This document shows, piece after piece, positions 35,401 to 46,457 of a DNA stretch of 64,000 nt. The position numbers and the translations under genes were made by a program. Numbering within the stretch: position 1 is the first letter of the stretch; every line of letters begins with the position of its first letter. Source of the DNA: Primula veris (lineage: Eukaryota > Streptophyta > Magnoliopsida > Ericales > Primulaceae); NCBI GenBank assembly GCA_963682055.1, contig OY821740.1, forward strand, positions 11,432,814 to 11,496,813, read 5' to 3'. The notes under the pieces are model-generated. The model was not told the DNA's origin and did not search any database. It was given only the letters and a program-made list of their open reading frames with translations.

Positions 35401-38226
35401 GATTACATGCATCGGTTAAATTTATATCACAGCGAGAAAATACCTGAATTCCTCCAGACAACACCTGTTCTTCGGCATAAGTGAGAAGCCTAGAAGAAGA
35501 AGTAGTTGCCCTCAAATAGCGTAAAGGATCAGAGTGATCTATCTCTTGAGAAGCCGTACGTTTCTTTCGGCTATTTGACCCAGATTTCACCGATACTACA
35601 TTAGCAGCAGCTCTTTCTGCCGCTCTCGTTCTTTTAACTTTTCGCTCTGTCTGACGATCGGATTTAACAGCTGTGCTACTCGATAATTCTGCCTCGAGAA
35701 GTTCAAGTTCTTCGCTTGTAGGGTCCACATCATCAGTTTCTTTGAAAGGTTGTTGTAAGGGCAATGTTTCACTACAACTAACCTGTCTTTTTTCTTCTTC
35801 TTCCATACTAATGTCTTGATTAGTTGAAATACTAATTTGTTTTTCGTGTAAATTTGTTGAGCCCGTCATTTTTGCTGCATCTTTAGCAAATTTCAGAGCC
35901 GCTTTAGCTAGAGCAATAGCTTCGGCAGCTGCAGCAGCTATAGTAGCCTCATCGCTTGCAATAAGAGTCTCTGTAGGCAAATTTGCTGCTAGTTTAGCCT
36001 GTAATTTTCAACAAACTGAATGTAAACTTAAGCAACACTCTAAGACCAAGGATGTGTATACATGACAGGAAAATGAAAATAAAATAAGGTAATGTTTGGT
36101 GGAAGGGATTTGCCAAAGAAAATGAAAAAGAAACGAAAAATAATTACTTTTGTCTGTTTGGATTGCCAGAAAATCACAAGCAAATAAAGAAATTTTGAAG
36201 GCAATTGATTATTCTGAACATTAAGGCTCAGTTTGGAGCAAGGAATCTTCGTAAGAAAATTTGGCGGAAAAGAATTATTGTTATTAGGTCCAAGATAAAA
36301 AATCGATCATTTCGTTATTTACTCACAATAGATCCTTGCACCCAACGAAATTGGTGCAAGGAATCCTCACTAGAATATGTAACTGCAAAGAAAATCTCCT
36401 CACAAATAAACATGGACTTGTAACAATATCTTCTTTTCTCAAACATTTTCCAGTCACATTCTTGCACCAAACGGAGCCTACATAGTCACAGACCACAAGC
36501 TTAATTTCTAAGTTTTCCGAAGAACAGAGTTAAGAATATGTATCAGCATGTGCCCTTCAAGAAGAAGAAATAATGGCACGAGTATGAAAACAAGTTCTAA
36601 CAACATTTTCACCTCTGTGGGAGAACCAAAGGCCCCTTTGTACGGCCATAGTCTTTCTGTAGAAGTGGACTTTGCGCGAGCTTCTAAAGATAGTAAGCGT
36701 AACTTTTCTAAATCAAGCAATGTGGTTGTTGAAGTCGATGCTGGTGGTGATACCGTAGATAAAGAACAATGCGTCCGATAACAGATAAATTCTCTACCTT
36801 TTGCTGCAAAATTTGAGAAAATGACACACATGACTTTTATGTGCATTGAAACAACCACTATAAGTCTATAACTTAATTGAAAGTCTACACAAACAACAAG
36901 GGCAATGTGAATTGAGTTTTCTCGATCAATGCAAAGTCTGATACATCATCTGTGGAAGCTAATTCTCCAAGAAAATCAAATTACTGTACCCTGGCAGGCA
37001 GTAGAGCCAGCTTGAAACAAGCAACTAGTAAGTGCCTCTACTCAACCAAACATATGTTACTAACCAGCTTCAGTGTGACAATTTTGTGGAAAAAAACACT
37101 AGAATTCAAAAAGGAAACACCAAAATTATTTTCCCTAACTACAAAAGTTATTTTGGACAACAACAAATGGATTAATTGAGTATGTCTGACACAGACATGA
37201 TATTGACTTGATTGTCTTTGTTCAAAAACCAAAAGAACAAATATAAGGGGGTCATGAAGCGGAAAGGATATCCAAATATGTGCTCAAATCAACTTAACCA
37301 TGTATGTTTCAGAACTAAAGGAGGGCTTAGTACATTTGCTCCTTTTTGGTAATTGAGCATCTGTCCATTTCATAAATAGCATTGCAAAATTACCCAAAAA
37401 GATTAATTAGGCAATTATCTAACTTATCAAGGGGAACTTGAAACACAAATATATCACGTAAAATATTAAGATAACAATATATAAGCATCATGATACACAA
37501 ATAACGCATGGGTTGTCTGTCTGGGTGGTGCAAAGAAGTTTATATCTTTTGTAAATGTATAAGCTGGTTTGGTTGTAATTTTAAGCAGTTGTAAGATTGA
37601 GTGCATTCGGGTGGATCACTCAACATCTGACCTCTTTTAGCTTCCTGCTTTAGAAGTTTAAAGAAAGCTATGTGAACCCAACTTTCTCAGTTCCAGAAAT
37701 AAGACAGCTAGTTTTCGAAAGAGATACAGACAAACAAGCCCTAAGCTTGCTTTGGAGACCTGGAAAAAGCTACTAACAATATCAAGACACCTCGTTTACA
37801 AACATATCAATTCATAAATTTCCAAAATAGCATACTTCGATGTCACTTTACCCCACTATCAAGTATCAAACCTAATTAATATAAAGACTTTAGCTAATAT
37901 GGCAGAACTCTCCCTTTGTTTACAAGAGGTGTTGTGTTCGAATCCCTATATTTAATTTCTTCTATTAATCTTCAAAAATAAAAATATATTCTACAAACCC
38001 ATAAAAAAAAAAGACAACTACAATAGAATTAAGATGAAAAAACAACAAGTATAAGTATAAAGAAAAACACACAAGCAAGACAACAAATGAAAATAAATGA
38101 AAACATATAATAAAGACAAATAAAAATGGAAAACATACAGAGTTGGGAAGTATTTAGGAGGTGAGATTTGCAATGGAAGGAGAAAAGATCAGGCGCACAC
38201 TTGAACTGCGGCACCAAACAAGACAT
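32432..38226 (-). CDS. SIG2: Plastid RNA polymerase sigma factor SIG2, seven exons
   Basis: Nuclear-encoded sigma-70 factor that directs the bacterial-type plastid RNA polymerase to its promoters; in Arabidopsis SIG2 serves several plastid tRNA genes. Exons on the minus strand: 38139-38226, 36613-36803, 35444-35998, 34502-34732, 33556-33696, 33216-33416, 32432-32713. They join in one frame to 562 residues (Arabidopsis SIG2 is about 572). The N-terminus [10 protein letters not shown] and the Ser/Thr-rich, basic first 90 residues fit a chloroplast transit peptide. An Ala-rich segment ([16 protein letters not shown]) follows near residue 107. Exon 4 holds region 2.1-2.2 ([20 protein letters not shown]). 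Exon 5 holds the region 2.3-2.4 block ([18 protein letters not shown]). Exon 6 holds region 3. Exon 7 holds region 4 with the helix-turn-helix ([20 protein letters not shown]) and ends HLQQYLVG. All splice sites are GT-AG and no stop interrupts it. Confidence 0.95.
37891..38015 (+). mobile_element. Possible tRNA-derived SINE in SIG2 intron 1
   Basis: TAGCTAATATGG (37891-37902) fits a Pol III A box, TGTTCGAATCC (37935-37945) fits a B box, the spacing is right, and an A-rich tail ends near 38015. No clear target duplication was found. It could be a decayed tRNA pseudogene. Confidence 0.45.
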
Positions 38227-38261
38227 TCTTTTTTCTATCCTTTCCTATACATTTATTCTAT

Positions 38262-38460
38262 TCACATATATATATATATATACAATATGTATGTATGTAC
38301 TAACAATGTGCAATAATGGGTTTGTGGGTTTATCTGATTATTTCTTTTATTAAAATTGAGAAAATATGGGAAATAATCAAATGAGAGAGAGAGGGAGATG
38401 TTGCTGGAATGTGATAAACAAATGGATAAGGAGAGAGAGAGAGAGAGACAGGGAAACAAG
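38262..38460. repeat. AT and GA microsatellites upstream of SIG2
   Basis: (TA)n at about 38265-38283 and GA-rich tracts at about 38383-38397 and 38431-38449 lie within 250 bp of the start codon, in the likely promoter or 5' UTR. Confidence 0.7.
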
Positions 38461-39140
38461 TTAGTTTCGGGTCGGGTTTATGTTGTGATCAGCCCATTTT
38501 AGCTTGCTGGATTAGTAGTCTAAACATTAGTCATGCGTCACTTTTTACAATATTTTTACAATATTTTTTTTAAATACGTGGATCGAAACTTTTTTAAATT
38601 TTAAGTCACTCACCTCAATAAAAAAAGAGGTTAAAAACTGTTTTTAAACTTAAAAAATAACTTATAGTGTATACAGGAATGATATTAAAATATAAAAAAT
38701 AAGTCAAAACTTGTTTTTAAGATTAAAAAAAATATTATAATCTACACGATAAACATTTAAAGTGTAAAAAAATAATTTAAAAACTGTTTTTTTAGCTATT
38801 TTTTTAGTATTTGTTTGAATTATTAAGTAAAAAAATATATACCAAAAAATTACAAAAATAATATTTTTTTTATCACTTGTAAGGTGACATATGCTTAAAA
38901 ATCTTATAAGAGTAGTGATCTATGAACAAAAATATTATTAAAATGTGACCTACTATCAATGAGCCACTTGGTAGTTTTGGGACTGTTAATTCGATACGGG
39001 TTATGAGTGGAACTTAAAACAAAGGTCGAGCGAGCAGTCCGGACAAGATTGGACTAATATGATACCACAGTTACTATGCTATTGCAGATACTCTAAAAAT
39101 ACATCATTTATAGTCTGCTCCGTAGTAATATTTTGGTTGC
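38461..39140. other. Intergenic, AT-rich
   Basis: Low-complexity AT sequence with repeated TTTAAA(C/A)TTAAAAA-like stretches. No gene was seen. Confidence 0.45.
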
Positions 39141-39948
39141 ACTTTACTCAATTAAACACATTATTTGTGAGCCCGCTAGTACTTTTAGTTCAATATTTGT
39201 CTCACAACAGTGGAATCAACACAAGGCCTTAAAGTTGATTGAAAAATAAATCGTAAAACTGTCAAGACGGGTGGTAAGTTGTAATGATAAATTAGTTGTC
39301 GAGTGTCCAGTCTCATTATCAAATCTCACTTAATCATGGTCTAATTGACCGATTTTGCTCATTATCGACTAGTTTGTTTAATACCGTCTAATGATATGAA
39401 CGTATAGAAACTGCATATCGTATAATTTTCTGTCTAAAATCGCTTTTAAGAACACAGTTCAAAAGTAAGAGGAGTTCCGTTTTGTTGAATGATGATTTAT
39501 TTCAAAACATTGGCTAATATTCAGAGACGTCGCAAGAAATGAATGTTTTACTCAATTAAACACATTATTTGTGGACCCGTTAGTACTTTTAGTTCAATAT
39601 TAGTCTCACAACAGTGGAACCAAATAAGACCTTAAAGTTGCTTAAAAAATAAATCGTAAAAGTGTCAAGACGGTGGTAAGTTGTAACGATAAATTAGTTG
39701 TCGAGTGTCTAGACTCATTATCAAATCCCACTTAATCATAGTTTAATTGACTGATTTTGCTCATTATCGACTAGTTTGTTTAATACTGTCTAATGATATG
39801 GACTTATAGAAATTGCATACCGTATAATTTTTTGTCTAAAATCGCTTTTAAGAAAACGGTTCAAAAGTAAGAGTGATTCCGTTTTGTTGAATGGTGATTT
39901 ATCTCAAAACATTGACTAATACTCAGAGACGTCACAAGAAATGAATGC
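39141..39948. repeat. Tandem duplication, 2 x 404 bp
   Basis: 39141-39544 and 39545-39948 are direct copies (both start near ACTCAATTAAACACATTATT and end at AAGAAATGAATG). They differ at a modest number of positions. No coding potential was recognised in the unit. Confidence 0.9.
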
Positions 39949-40586
39949 TAAATTGCCAGCCATGAGGCCTGCGGCTTGGATCCGAATTGCTTCCAAAAAT
40001 GTTTAAGTAAATTGTGCTACTAATTGAGAAAGAACATGGCGTCATTGGCGTGGTCTCGAAAGAAAAACATCACAACGTGTTACACTAGCCTTTTTCTTCT
40101 TAATTATTTTAGCAAGTGATCCTTAGTAGACTTTTTACTTCTTTTTTTTTAAATAGTAGACTTTCTATTTAATTATACTGCTTTCTTCCATGCAAAATAA
40201 AGAATCCGAAATAACTTATCTCGTAAAATACGGCTATTGACATGAAGAAAATTAGTTATTGAGAATTTTGGATCAAAGAAGATGCTACAAGGTTTTTGAT
40301 TTATCTTTTTTTCAATTTCGGCATCTTACTTTGTCATGGAATGACGCAAGGAAATTCATGACATGACATCATAATACACTGGGAATAGCTGGCTCTTCAT
40401 AATCCAAGACTATAAATTCAATATACTTTTTTTAAGATTAAACTAACTGTCTGATAAGTAAAGATTTACGATCCTCTAACAAAACGATTACAATAAATTA
40501 CATTACATGAGCATGTAAATATTAAGGCACAAAAACCGTCTACAAATTCATTTCTTGTGAACATGTAAATATTAAGGCACAAGTAG
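39949..40586. other. Upstream region of the small secreted peptide gene
   Basis: AT-rich with no gene. A short direct repeat, GTAAATATTAAGGCACAA, occurs at about 40515 and 40565, the second just before the peptide's start codon. Confidence 0.5.
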
Positions 40587-40778
40587 ATGGCGGCATCCTT
40601 CAAGGGTGTGTTTGTTGCAGTTTTTCTTGTTTTAATTTTCACTACGACGGTGGCGATTGATCCGCGGGTTTGTAGCTATAACACTTGCAATGCAGAATAC
40701 AACAGCGACAAAAGGGTTCCGGTACAGATCCCACTCAATCATTGCATCGAAGAATGCATGAATTTCAATTGCATCTAG
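40587..40778 (+). CDS. Small secreted Cys-containing peptide, 63 aa
   Basis: I do not recognise the family. The frame starts MAASFKGVFVAVFLVLIFTT, a classic signal peptide with a likely cleavage after about residue 23 (TVA/ID). The mature part is about 40 residues with five cysteines in the pattern C-x4-C-x19-C-x3-C-x4-C (SYNTC, NHCIEECMNFNC). An odd number of cysteines suggests a missing residue, a free thiol or dimerisation. It has no intron, and a short direct repeat immediately upstream. Plants carry many such secreted peptides with roles in defence, reproduction or signalling; which applies here cannot be said from sequence. It may also be a degraded copy of a longer cysteine-rich peptide. 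Confidence 0.6.
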   Translation: MAASFKGVFVAVFLVLIFTTTVAIDPRVCSYNTCNAEYNSDKRVPVQIPLNHCIEECMNFNCI

Positions 40779-42193
40779 AACAAAGAAAAACAGGAACAGT
40801 TTTTGTACTATGCTTATTCTATCCAAGAGGAAAAAAGGAAAAGGACGGTGTTAACGTTTTTCTTTTCTGTTTAATTTTCATACATTGAACTCGTTTTCTC
40901 ACAAGCACCCACAAATTATGAACAATTGATGCTTAAGTTGGAAACTATCATCAAACTAATAAGTGTGTTCTTGCTTGTCAATTGTAGACATGGTGAATTG
41001 CATGTGTAATTTCAAATGATGTACTTTTTTTTCTGATCATGTTATATGTTTATAATTACAAGATAAACCGTCATACCATTTGACCAAATATGAATTTGCC
41101 AGCATATAGATCGACATCTACATTTTCAGAAAAAAAATATATAGAACCAATCACAATTGAGTAAAAAAAATTGTTTTCTTGGATTGCTTCTTACACTCGA
41201 CTTCTTAACCATTTGTATAAGACGTTCAGCTCCTTTCTCGTTAAGGACATTAAAGTCTTAAATGGTTATTTACTTAATTACCTCTTTAGCGGACCGACAA
41301 ATCACATTGGTACAAATTATGCCAACTATCATTGTTATCAAATGCGCGATTATAAAAGAATCAAATGCTAAGGCCTTTTTTCACAGTACGGGTTCAGAAT
41401 TCAAATGATATATAGGAGGACTGAAAAAAAGAATGATATCTGTTCCGTCCGTTCTTCAATAAGTATGCATTATGAAAATAGGTGTGACTTTTACCATTAG
41501 TTTTTTCACTTGTTTGTCGGAAAAAATTCTTTCAAAAATCAATCATATAGTTCATGGTTAGAATTATATGACGAAAATTTTAAATTTCTTATTTCGACAA
41601 TTTAAATATGAAAAAATCGATAATAAAATTTGTATCTATTTTCTTAATGCAGACTTATTTAACTTGTATGAGATTATGTAATCCCCTAGCGGTTAATGTT
41701 AAAAGAATTGATCCTACACTTTACTTGCATATCCGCCCCTATTCATTCATGGTCGCCACAAATTACATTATCATAATGTAGAGAAATGATTTCCTCGCAA
41801 TAAAACTATAAGACCAAATCGATTTCATATACAAAATCAATCAAATATTCAATGCATTTTTTTTTGAAATCAATGCATTGATTTAAAAAAAAAGTAAATA
41901 CGATAAATGTTTTACACTGTACACCATACTAATAAATGATACTACGTTTTATTAATCTTTATCGACATTGTAGTATTAAGTTGTTTTCTGCAAGATTTGG
42001 TTTAACAACAAACTAAATGACCCAGTTTCAACTACCGTAACAAATTAAGTAGATATAAAATCAAAATTCATTCACATTTCCCCATTATTTGATTTACTTA
42101 TATATACACATTACAGTGTAACACACATACAACTCTGTTCAATCAAATCTCGATACAATTATTATACAAGTTACTTAGTCAAAAATCCAAATA
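40779..42193. other. Intergenic
   Basis: AT-rich sequence with no gene called. The stretch near 41430-41650 has some resemblance to the MITE at 45155, but too weak to call. The right end should be the 3' UTR of the minus-strand FAS1 gene. Confidence 0.45.
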
Positions 42194-43309
42194 TCAAGTA
42201 TAGTAAAAAAGATCATCAGCGAGTTGAAACTGAGCAATCTTCTGAGCTTCCCTGTTCCTGCCCACACCAGATAAAAACTCCCTCAACTTTCTCCTCACCG
42301 TCGATTCTTTCAACAATCTCCCATCCAACGGCTCACAATTCACTTCATGCGACGGCGCAGATTCCACCACCACCTTCTCACTAACAAACGCCACGTCATC
42401 ACTCCCTTTCTCCATAACCGTATCCACCATGTCATCACCACCTCTCTCTATACCCGTATCCTCCTCCCCGTAAACCCCATCGCGAAACTCTGCCACGTCA
42501 TCACTCCACCTCTCTGTAACTGTATCATTCTCTCTGCGAAACTTCACTACATCATCACTCCCTCTCTCTATAACTGCCACGTCATCGAATCTAAGCGGTT
42601 GGGATACTCCGATCACGACGATCCAGCGGTTGTGATAAATCTCAGAAAAACCGTCTTTTAAACCCAATTTTATCTTTATCGTCTTCTTCGACAGCGTCTC
42701 GATCGTTTCCTGCCTCCTGATCTCGTTGAGTCGATACCGTCTCGGTGCCACGTGGCAGAGAAAATCGTAGGTAAAAACTTTGTCTCCGGAGAATATTGCC
42801 TTATCCGACGTGGCAAAAACAGTGACGTCATCGAGGGTAAGAAGGTCGGGTTTCTTGACTGATAATCCGATCGAGACGACTCCAAAACCTTTTCTGCGTA
42901 AAACCCTAGCAGTTCGATCGAGAAGCCGGGACTTGGCTTTTAGAGAAAGGGATGAGGTGAGGAGGCGATCGATTCCGTGTACGGTGAGATTCTCGTCTGT
43001 GTAGATGTTCGGGTGGACGATCTTGGTGGAGGAAAGGGGGGAGAGGTTTCGGAAGGTGTGTGAGAGGAGGAGAGAGAGGGGGGTGGGGCGGTGACGGAGG
43101 AGGAGGGAGGAGAAGGCAGAGTCGGGTGGGGCTAAGAGGGTTCCCGTGGCGTTGTAGAGGGAGGTGGAGGAGAGAGAGGAGGCTGTGATGGAGTAGCCTC
43201 CGTGGAGGTTGAGGGTTTGGGAGGCGGAGATGGCGGAGGATGAGGATGAGAGGAGAGAGGGGAAGAGGGAGAAGGTGATGATCAAGAAGATGATGATTGT
43301 TGTTGTCAT
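42194..43309 (-). CDS. Fasciclin-like (FAS1 domain) protein, single exon, 371 aa
   Basis: Secreted or wall-associated protein with one FAS1 domain, most like the atypical plant fasciclin-like arabinogalactan proteins of the FLA19-21 group. A signal peptide covers about residues 1-27 (TTTIIIFLIITFSLFPSLL). FAS1 spans roughly 30-205, with the H1-type motif LLAPPDSAFSSL, the internal LSLLLSHTF and the H2-like DDVTVFATSDKAIF. There is no Pro/Ala-rich AGP region and no obvious C-terminal GPI signal. The tail (about 235-330) is instead an acidic degenerate repeat based on ERGSDDV (ERGSDDVVKFRREND, ERWSDDVAEF, ERGGDDMVDTVMEKGSDDV). The end is basic, then amphipathic. It stands alone and is uninterrupted. 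Confidence 0.82.
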   Translation of the reverse strand: MTTTIIIFLIITFSLFPSLLSSSSSAISASQTLNLHGGYSITASSLSSTSLYNATGTLLAPPDSAFSSLLLRHRPTPLSLLLSHTFRNLSPLSSTKIVHPNIYTDENLTVHGIDRLLTSSLSLKAKSRLLDRTARVLRRKGFGVVSIGLSVKKPDLLTLDDVTVFATSDKAIFSGDKVFTYDFLCHVAPRRYRLNEIRRQETIETLSKKTIKIKLGLKDGFSEIYHNRWIVVIGVSQPLRFDDVAVIERGSDDVVKFRRENDTVTERWSDDVAEFRDGVYGEEDTGIERGGDDMVDTVMEKGSDDVAFVSEKVVVESAPSHEVNCEPLDGRLLKESTVRRKLREFLSGVGRNREAQKIAQFQLADDLFYYT

Positions 43310-44359
43310 CTTTTGATCTTTTGTGTGAGAACGGCGGTTATGGATTGGATTATATGGACTTGAGGGGCTACTATTACTATATACAGAAGATTTGTTTTGG
43401 CGGGAAAATCAAGATCTAATTTTTCCAAAACGAGGTAATAACCTAGGCAGTTATTTTCTAAATGCTGAGAAATTATAATCTAATTTTTTCAAGACGAGGT
43501 AACAACCTAGGCGGTTATTTTCTAAATGCACATATTGTGAGAAATTATAAGTGATCCGGGTCTGGAAAGTCTAATTTATATCTAGACTGTGTAAATGACA
43601 TTTATTTATAACTATAGTATAGACATAACGTTTATTTGTATAAATGTTGCGTTATAAACATTCATGCTATTACTCTTTAACTTTTAACAATTAAAAATGT
43701 TGTTAATTATTATATATACAACTTACCATTTATTTTATCAAATAGTAAATTTATCAATTTTTAGTTTTTGATTCAAGATAAATATGACAACTTTACTTAA
43801 TAAAAACGATAAAAAAAAGTATAGTATAGGACAAAGTAGAACCCAAGATAAACAATAAATAGAAACTGATAGATAATTTAAGGGTTTACAAGTAAATTTA
43901 CATATGTTTAGAAATGTTGAATTAATAACATAGATTTAAACAATAAATGGAAATGATGAGACCGTTTGCTTACTGGTTTTAGTGGCCCACATACACCATT
44001 GTGTGAATGACACGTCGAACGTGGCATTCATGAGTCTGGATCACTCATAATTTTTGACAATATGCGCATGTAAAAAATAATTTCCCAACAACCTAACTAG
44101 CTATTTGATTTATTCTATTGTGGAATTGTTTTGAAGGTCTGTTTAAGCATGTGTGGTTGTTAATGACTGCGGTGGGGATTCGGTTATTACTTATTTGGTT
44201 GGCATTGTATGATTTTAAAATGTGTGATTTCGGATATTTTTAAATACTTGTTTAGTTTTGGATGAAAAAAAACGGAGTAACTAAATTTAAGATTCCCAAA
44301 TCCAATATGATTTTTAACGTCTATAGTTGATATGTAGTAGTATTAAGAATGATAAGATG
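43310..44359. other. Intergenic with a 2 x 64 bp tandem repeat
   Basis: A 64-bp unit (ATCTAATTTTT, ACGAGGTAA, CCTAGGCAGTTATTTTCT) repeats at about 43414 and 43478 within the likely promoter of the FAS1 gene. The rest is AT-rich and featureless. Confidence 0.6.
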
Positions 44360-44960
44360 TTAATGTAATTTAGTGAACTTTGGTTATTGGGGAGATACTG
44401 TGCTTAATTTGATAAAAAGGGCAAAGGCATGACCGGGTACAGTTCCAACCTACTCATTGGATTCGAATCTAATTTGGCCGGATGCCTGGATCGGCCATTT
44501 GTTTTGGTTACGATTAATTGATTTTTATCGGAATTGGATAAGATTGGTGTTAAAATTCCAACGGAATGAATACAAATTTCCATTGCAACATGTCTGAATC
44601 GTATACACCCGATATGTTACTATCTTAGGTGTACGAACCGTTGTCATGTTCTGTCAATCGAAAAGAGGTTATATGGCCAGTTGTTTTAACATTTCAACTG
44701 TTTTGCATTTGTACACCCTAATTGAAGTGATTTTTTTATTAATTTTTTACATTAGTACAGTGATGAGATTTACCAATGGGCTAGTTGAATTTATAGTACC
44801 CTTTACCAATGGGCTATTTGAATTTATAGTACCCTGTAAGTAAGGATTGACGGGTTACATTTAAGAGAACGAGAATGCTTCGCTATGTTGGATTGGTTTT
44901 ACCTGTTCAAAACACAAACAGAAGAGTTGTTGTTCTGTATACTTATTTTTATGTGATTAT
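44360..44960 (+). repeat. Orphan copy of the aspartic protease upstream region
   Basis: Matches 53076-53640 and 56740-57310, for example GATTCGAATCTAATTTGGCC and CAGTTGTTTTAA-type stretches, but it is not followed by a protease gene. It is a third member of the local duplication in which the coding part is lost or was never included. Confidence 0.82.
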
Positions 44961-44999
44961 TTGAGATAAAACATATATTAAGATCGTAAAACTAAAAGT

Positions 45000-45620
45000 T
45001 AATTTTTTTTTACCTTTTTTTATTTAAGAGGACAACACCCCCAAGGATTTTATTGTACCAAAATTTAGAACCATACTTAGAATACAACAAATCGTCAACC
45101 ATTAAAATGAAAACATAAGCTCTTATAACTACGCTGCTTACTAAAACATCCTCACTCCGTTCCTATTTAATTATTAATTATAAAACTATGTGTAATTTTT
45201 ACCGGCTAAAAACTTATTTTAAAATTATCGGACTGAAAATTTTCAAAAGTTGATCATATAGTTCAAATGTTAAATTTTATAATTAGATTTAAAAAAAAAT
45301 CATTTCAACAATTTTGATACAAGTTATAAGCCGGTCAAAATTACACGTAGTTTCATAATAAACAATTAAATATAAACGAGAGAATACTACATACAGACCT
45401 AACACTCGGTCTTTACGTTGTACTTAGGCCCTGATACAAAGGATTAACCCGCTTATAAGAATCCTGCTTACAATAGTTACTAGCCAATAGTCCTATAAGT
45501 ATCAAGATCTAATAGAAACTGATTTCCACAATTTGTTGTACCTTCTATACCAAATTTTCAGCAACTAGCTCGAGAGGACACATTAAAAACATACAAAGAA
45601 GCCGATCATAGAGTACATAA
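45000..45620 (-). mobile_element. LINE 3'-end fragment interrupted by a MITE
   Basis: The left end (A/T-rich then AAGAGGACAACACCCCCAAGGATTTTATTGTA on the plus strand) is the reverse complement of a typical plant LINE 3' terminus. The segment after 45383 aligns with 55930-56170, the LINE fragment next to the protease genes. A 228-bp insertion at 45155-45382 is absent from that copy. No coding part is readable. Confidence 0.65.
45155..45382. mobile_element. MITE (Stowaway-like) inserted in the LINE fragment
   Basis: About 228 bp with long imperfect terminal inverted repeats: the left end, from CTCCGTTCCTATTTAATT through TGTAATTTTTACCGGC, matches the reverse complement of the right end over about 50 bp. 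It is absent from the paralogous LINE copy at 55780-56575. Half of a copy, with adjoining LINE sequence, lies inverted at about 61119-61400. Confidence 0.75.
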
Positions 45621-46457
45621 AGTTAGAATAAAATGCACGCAGTTTAAATTATCGTAAAAAAATAAACAAGTGGTTTAAGTCATATAATATTTGAAACTAC
45701 AAAAGATACACTTAGTTTTATTTGGTTGTAAGATTTGAAAATAAGCAAAACTTATTTGTGATCGGTCGCGAAAACTTTCGACTTATTAACCAAATAGTTT
45801 TTATATTGTCAAATAGTCGGTAGAAATACCGCATTAACCAACCAAATATTTAATATATTCTTTTTTATTCTTGTAGCAAATGAGACAAATAGAAAAGTGA
45901 GTAATAAAATATTAAAAATACCGTAACTACAGTAACAACACTAATTATAACTTTACGTAATCATAATTTAAATAGTCAATCCAGAAAAGTTAAGGCTCGT
46001 ACTTCAGAAGTACGACTTTCATTTCAGAACTGCGAGTTTGACTTTAAAACTACGATTTTGTTTTTCAAACTACGAGTTTCAGACTGAGTTCAGATTTTGC
46101 CGACCGGTAAAAAAATCCGGCTAGTAAAAAAAAAAATGTAAAGTACACTGTACAAATTAGTTTTCCCATTTTTCAGACTTCACATCAAAAGGAACTTTTT
46201 TTAATTTATGGAAAAGTGGTTTTTCATATATGAACTAAAAAAGCGAAATTCTCCTCTAAAACAACCAACCCATCATTTACGTACACATCGAAACTATACT
46301 CTAATGTAATCATAACACTATCCCTTTCAAACACTGCAATGCAACACTGTAAAATACACTGTAATCGATAGGTGTACTCAAAGTAGGTTCACCGCCGCCA
46401 TGATAATAAGCGGGTGTGCTCAAAGTAGGTTCACTACAACGGAGTTTGAGTATATCA

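Noticed and set aside
41395..41660. A second MITE similar to the one at 45155
   Set aside because: Only loose similarity (TTCCGTCCGTTCTTCAATAA start); no convincing terminal inverted repeat could be paired.
42347..42661. Plus-strand 104-codon frame with His/Ile repeats
   Set aside because: Antisense of the FAS1 protein's acidic repeats.
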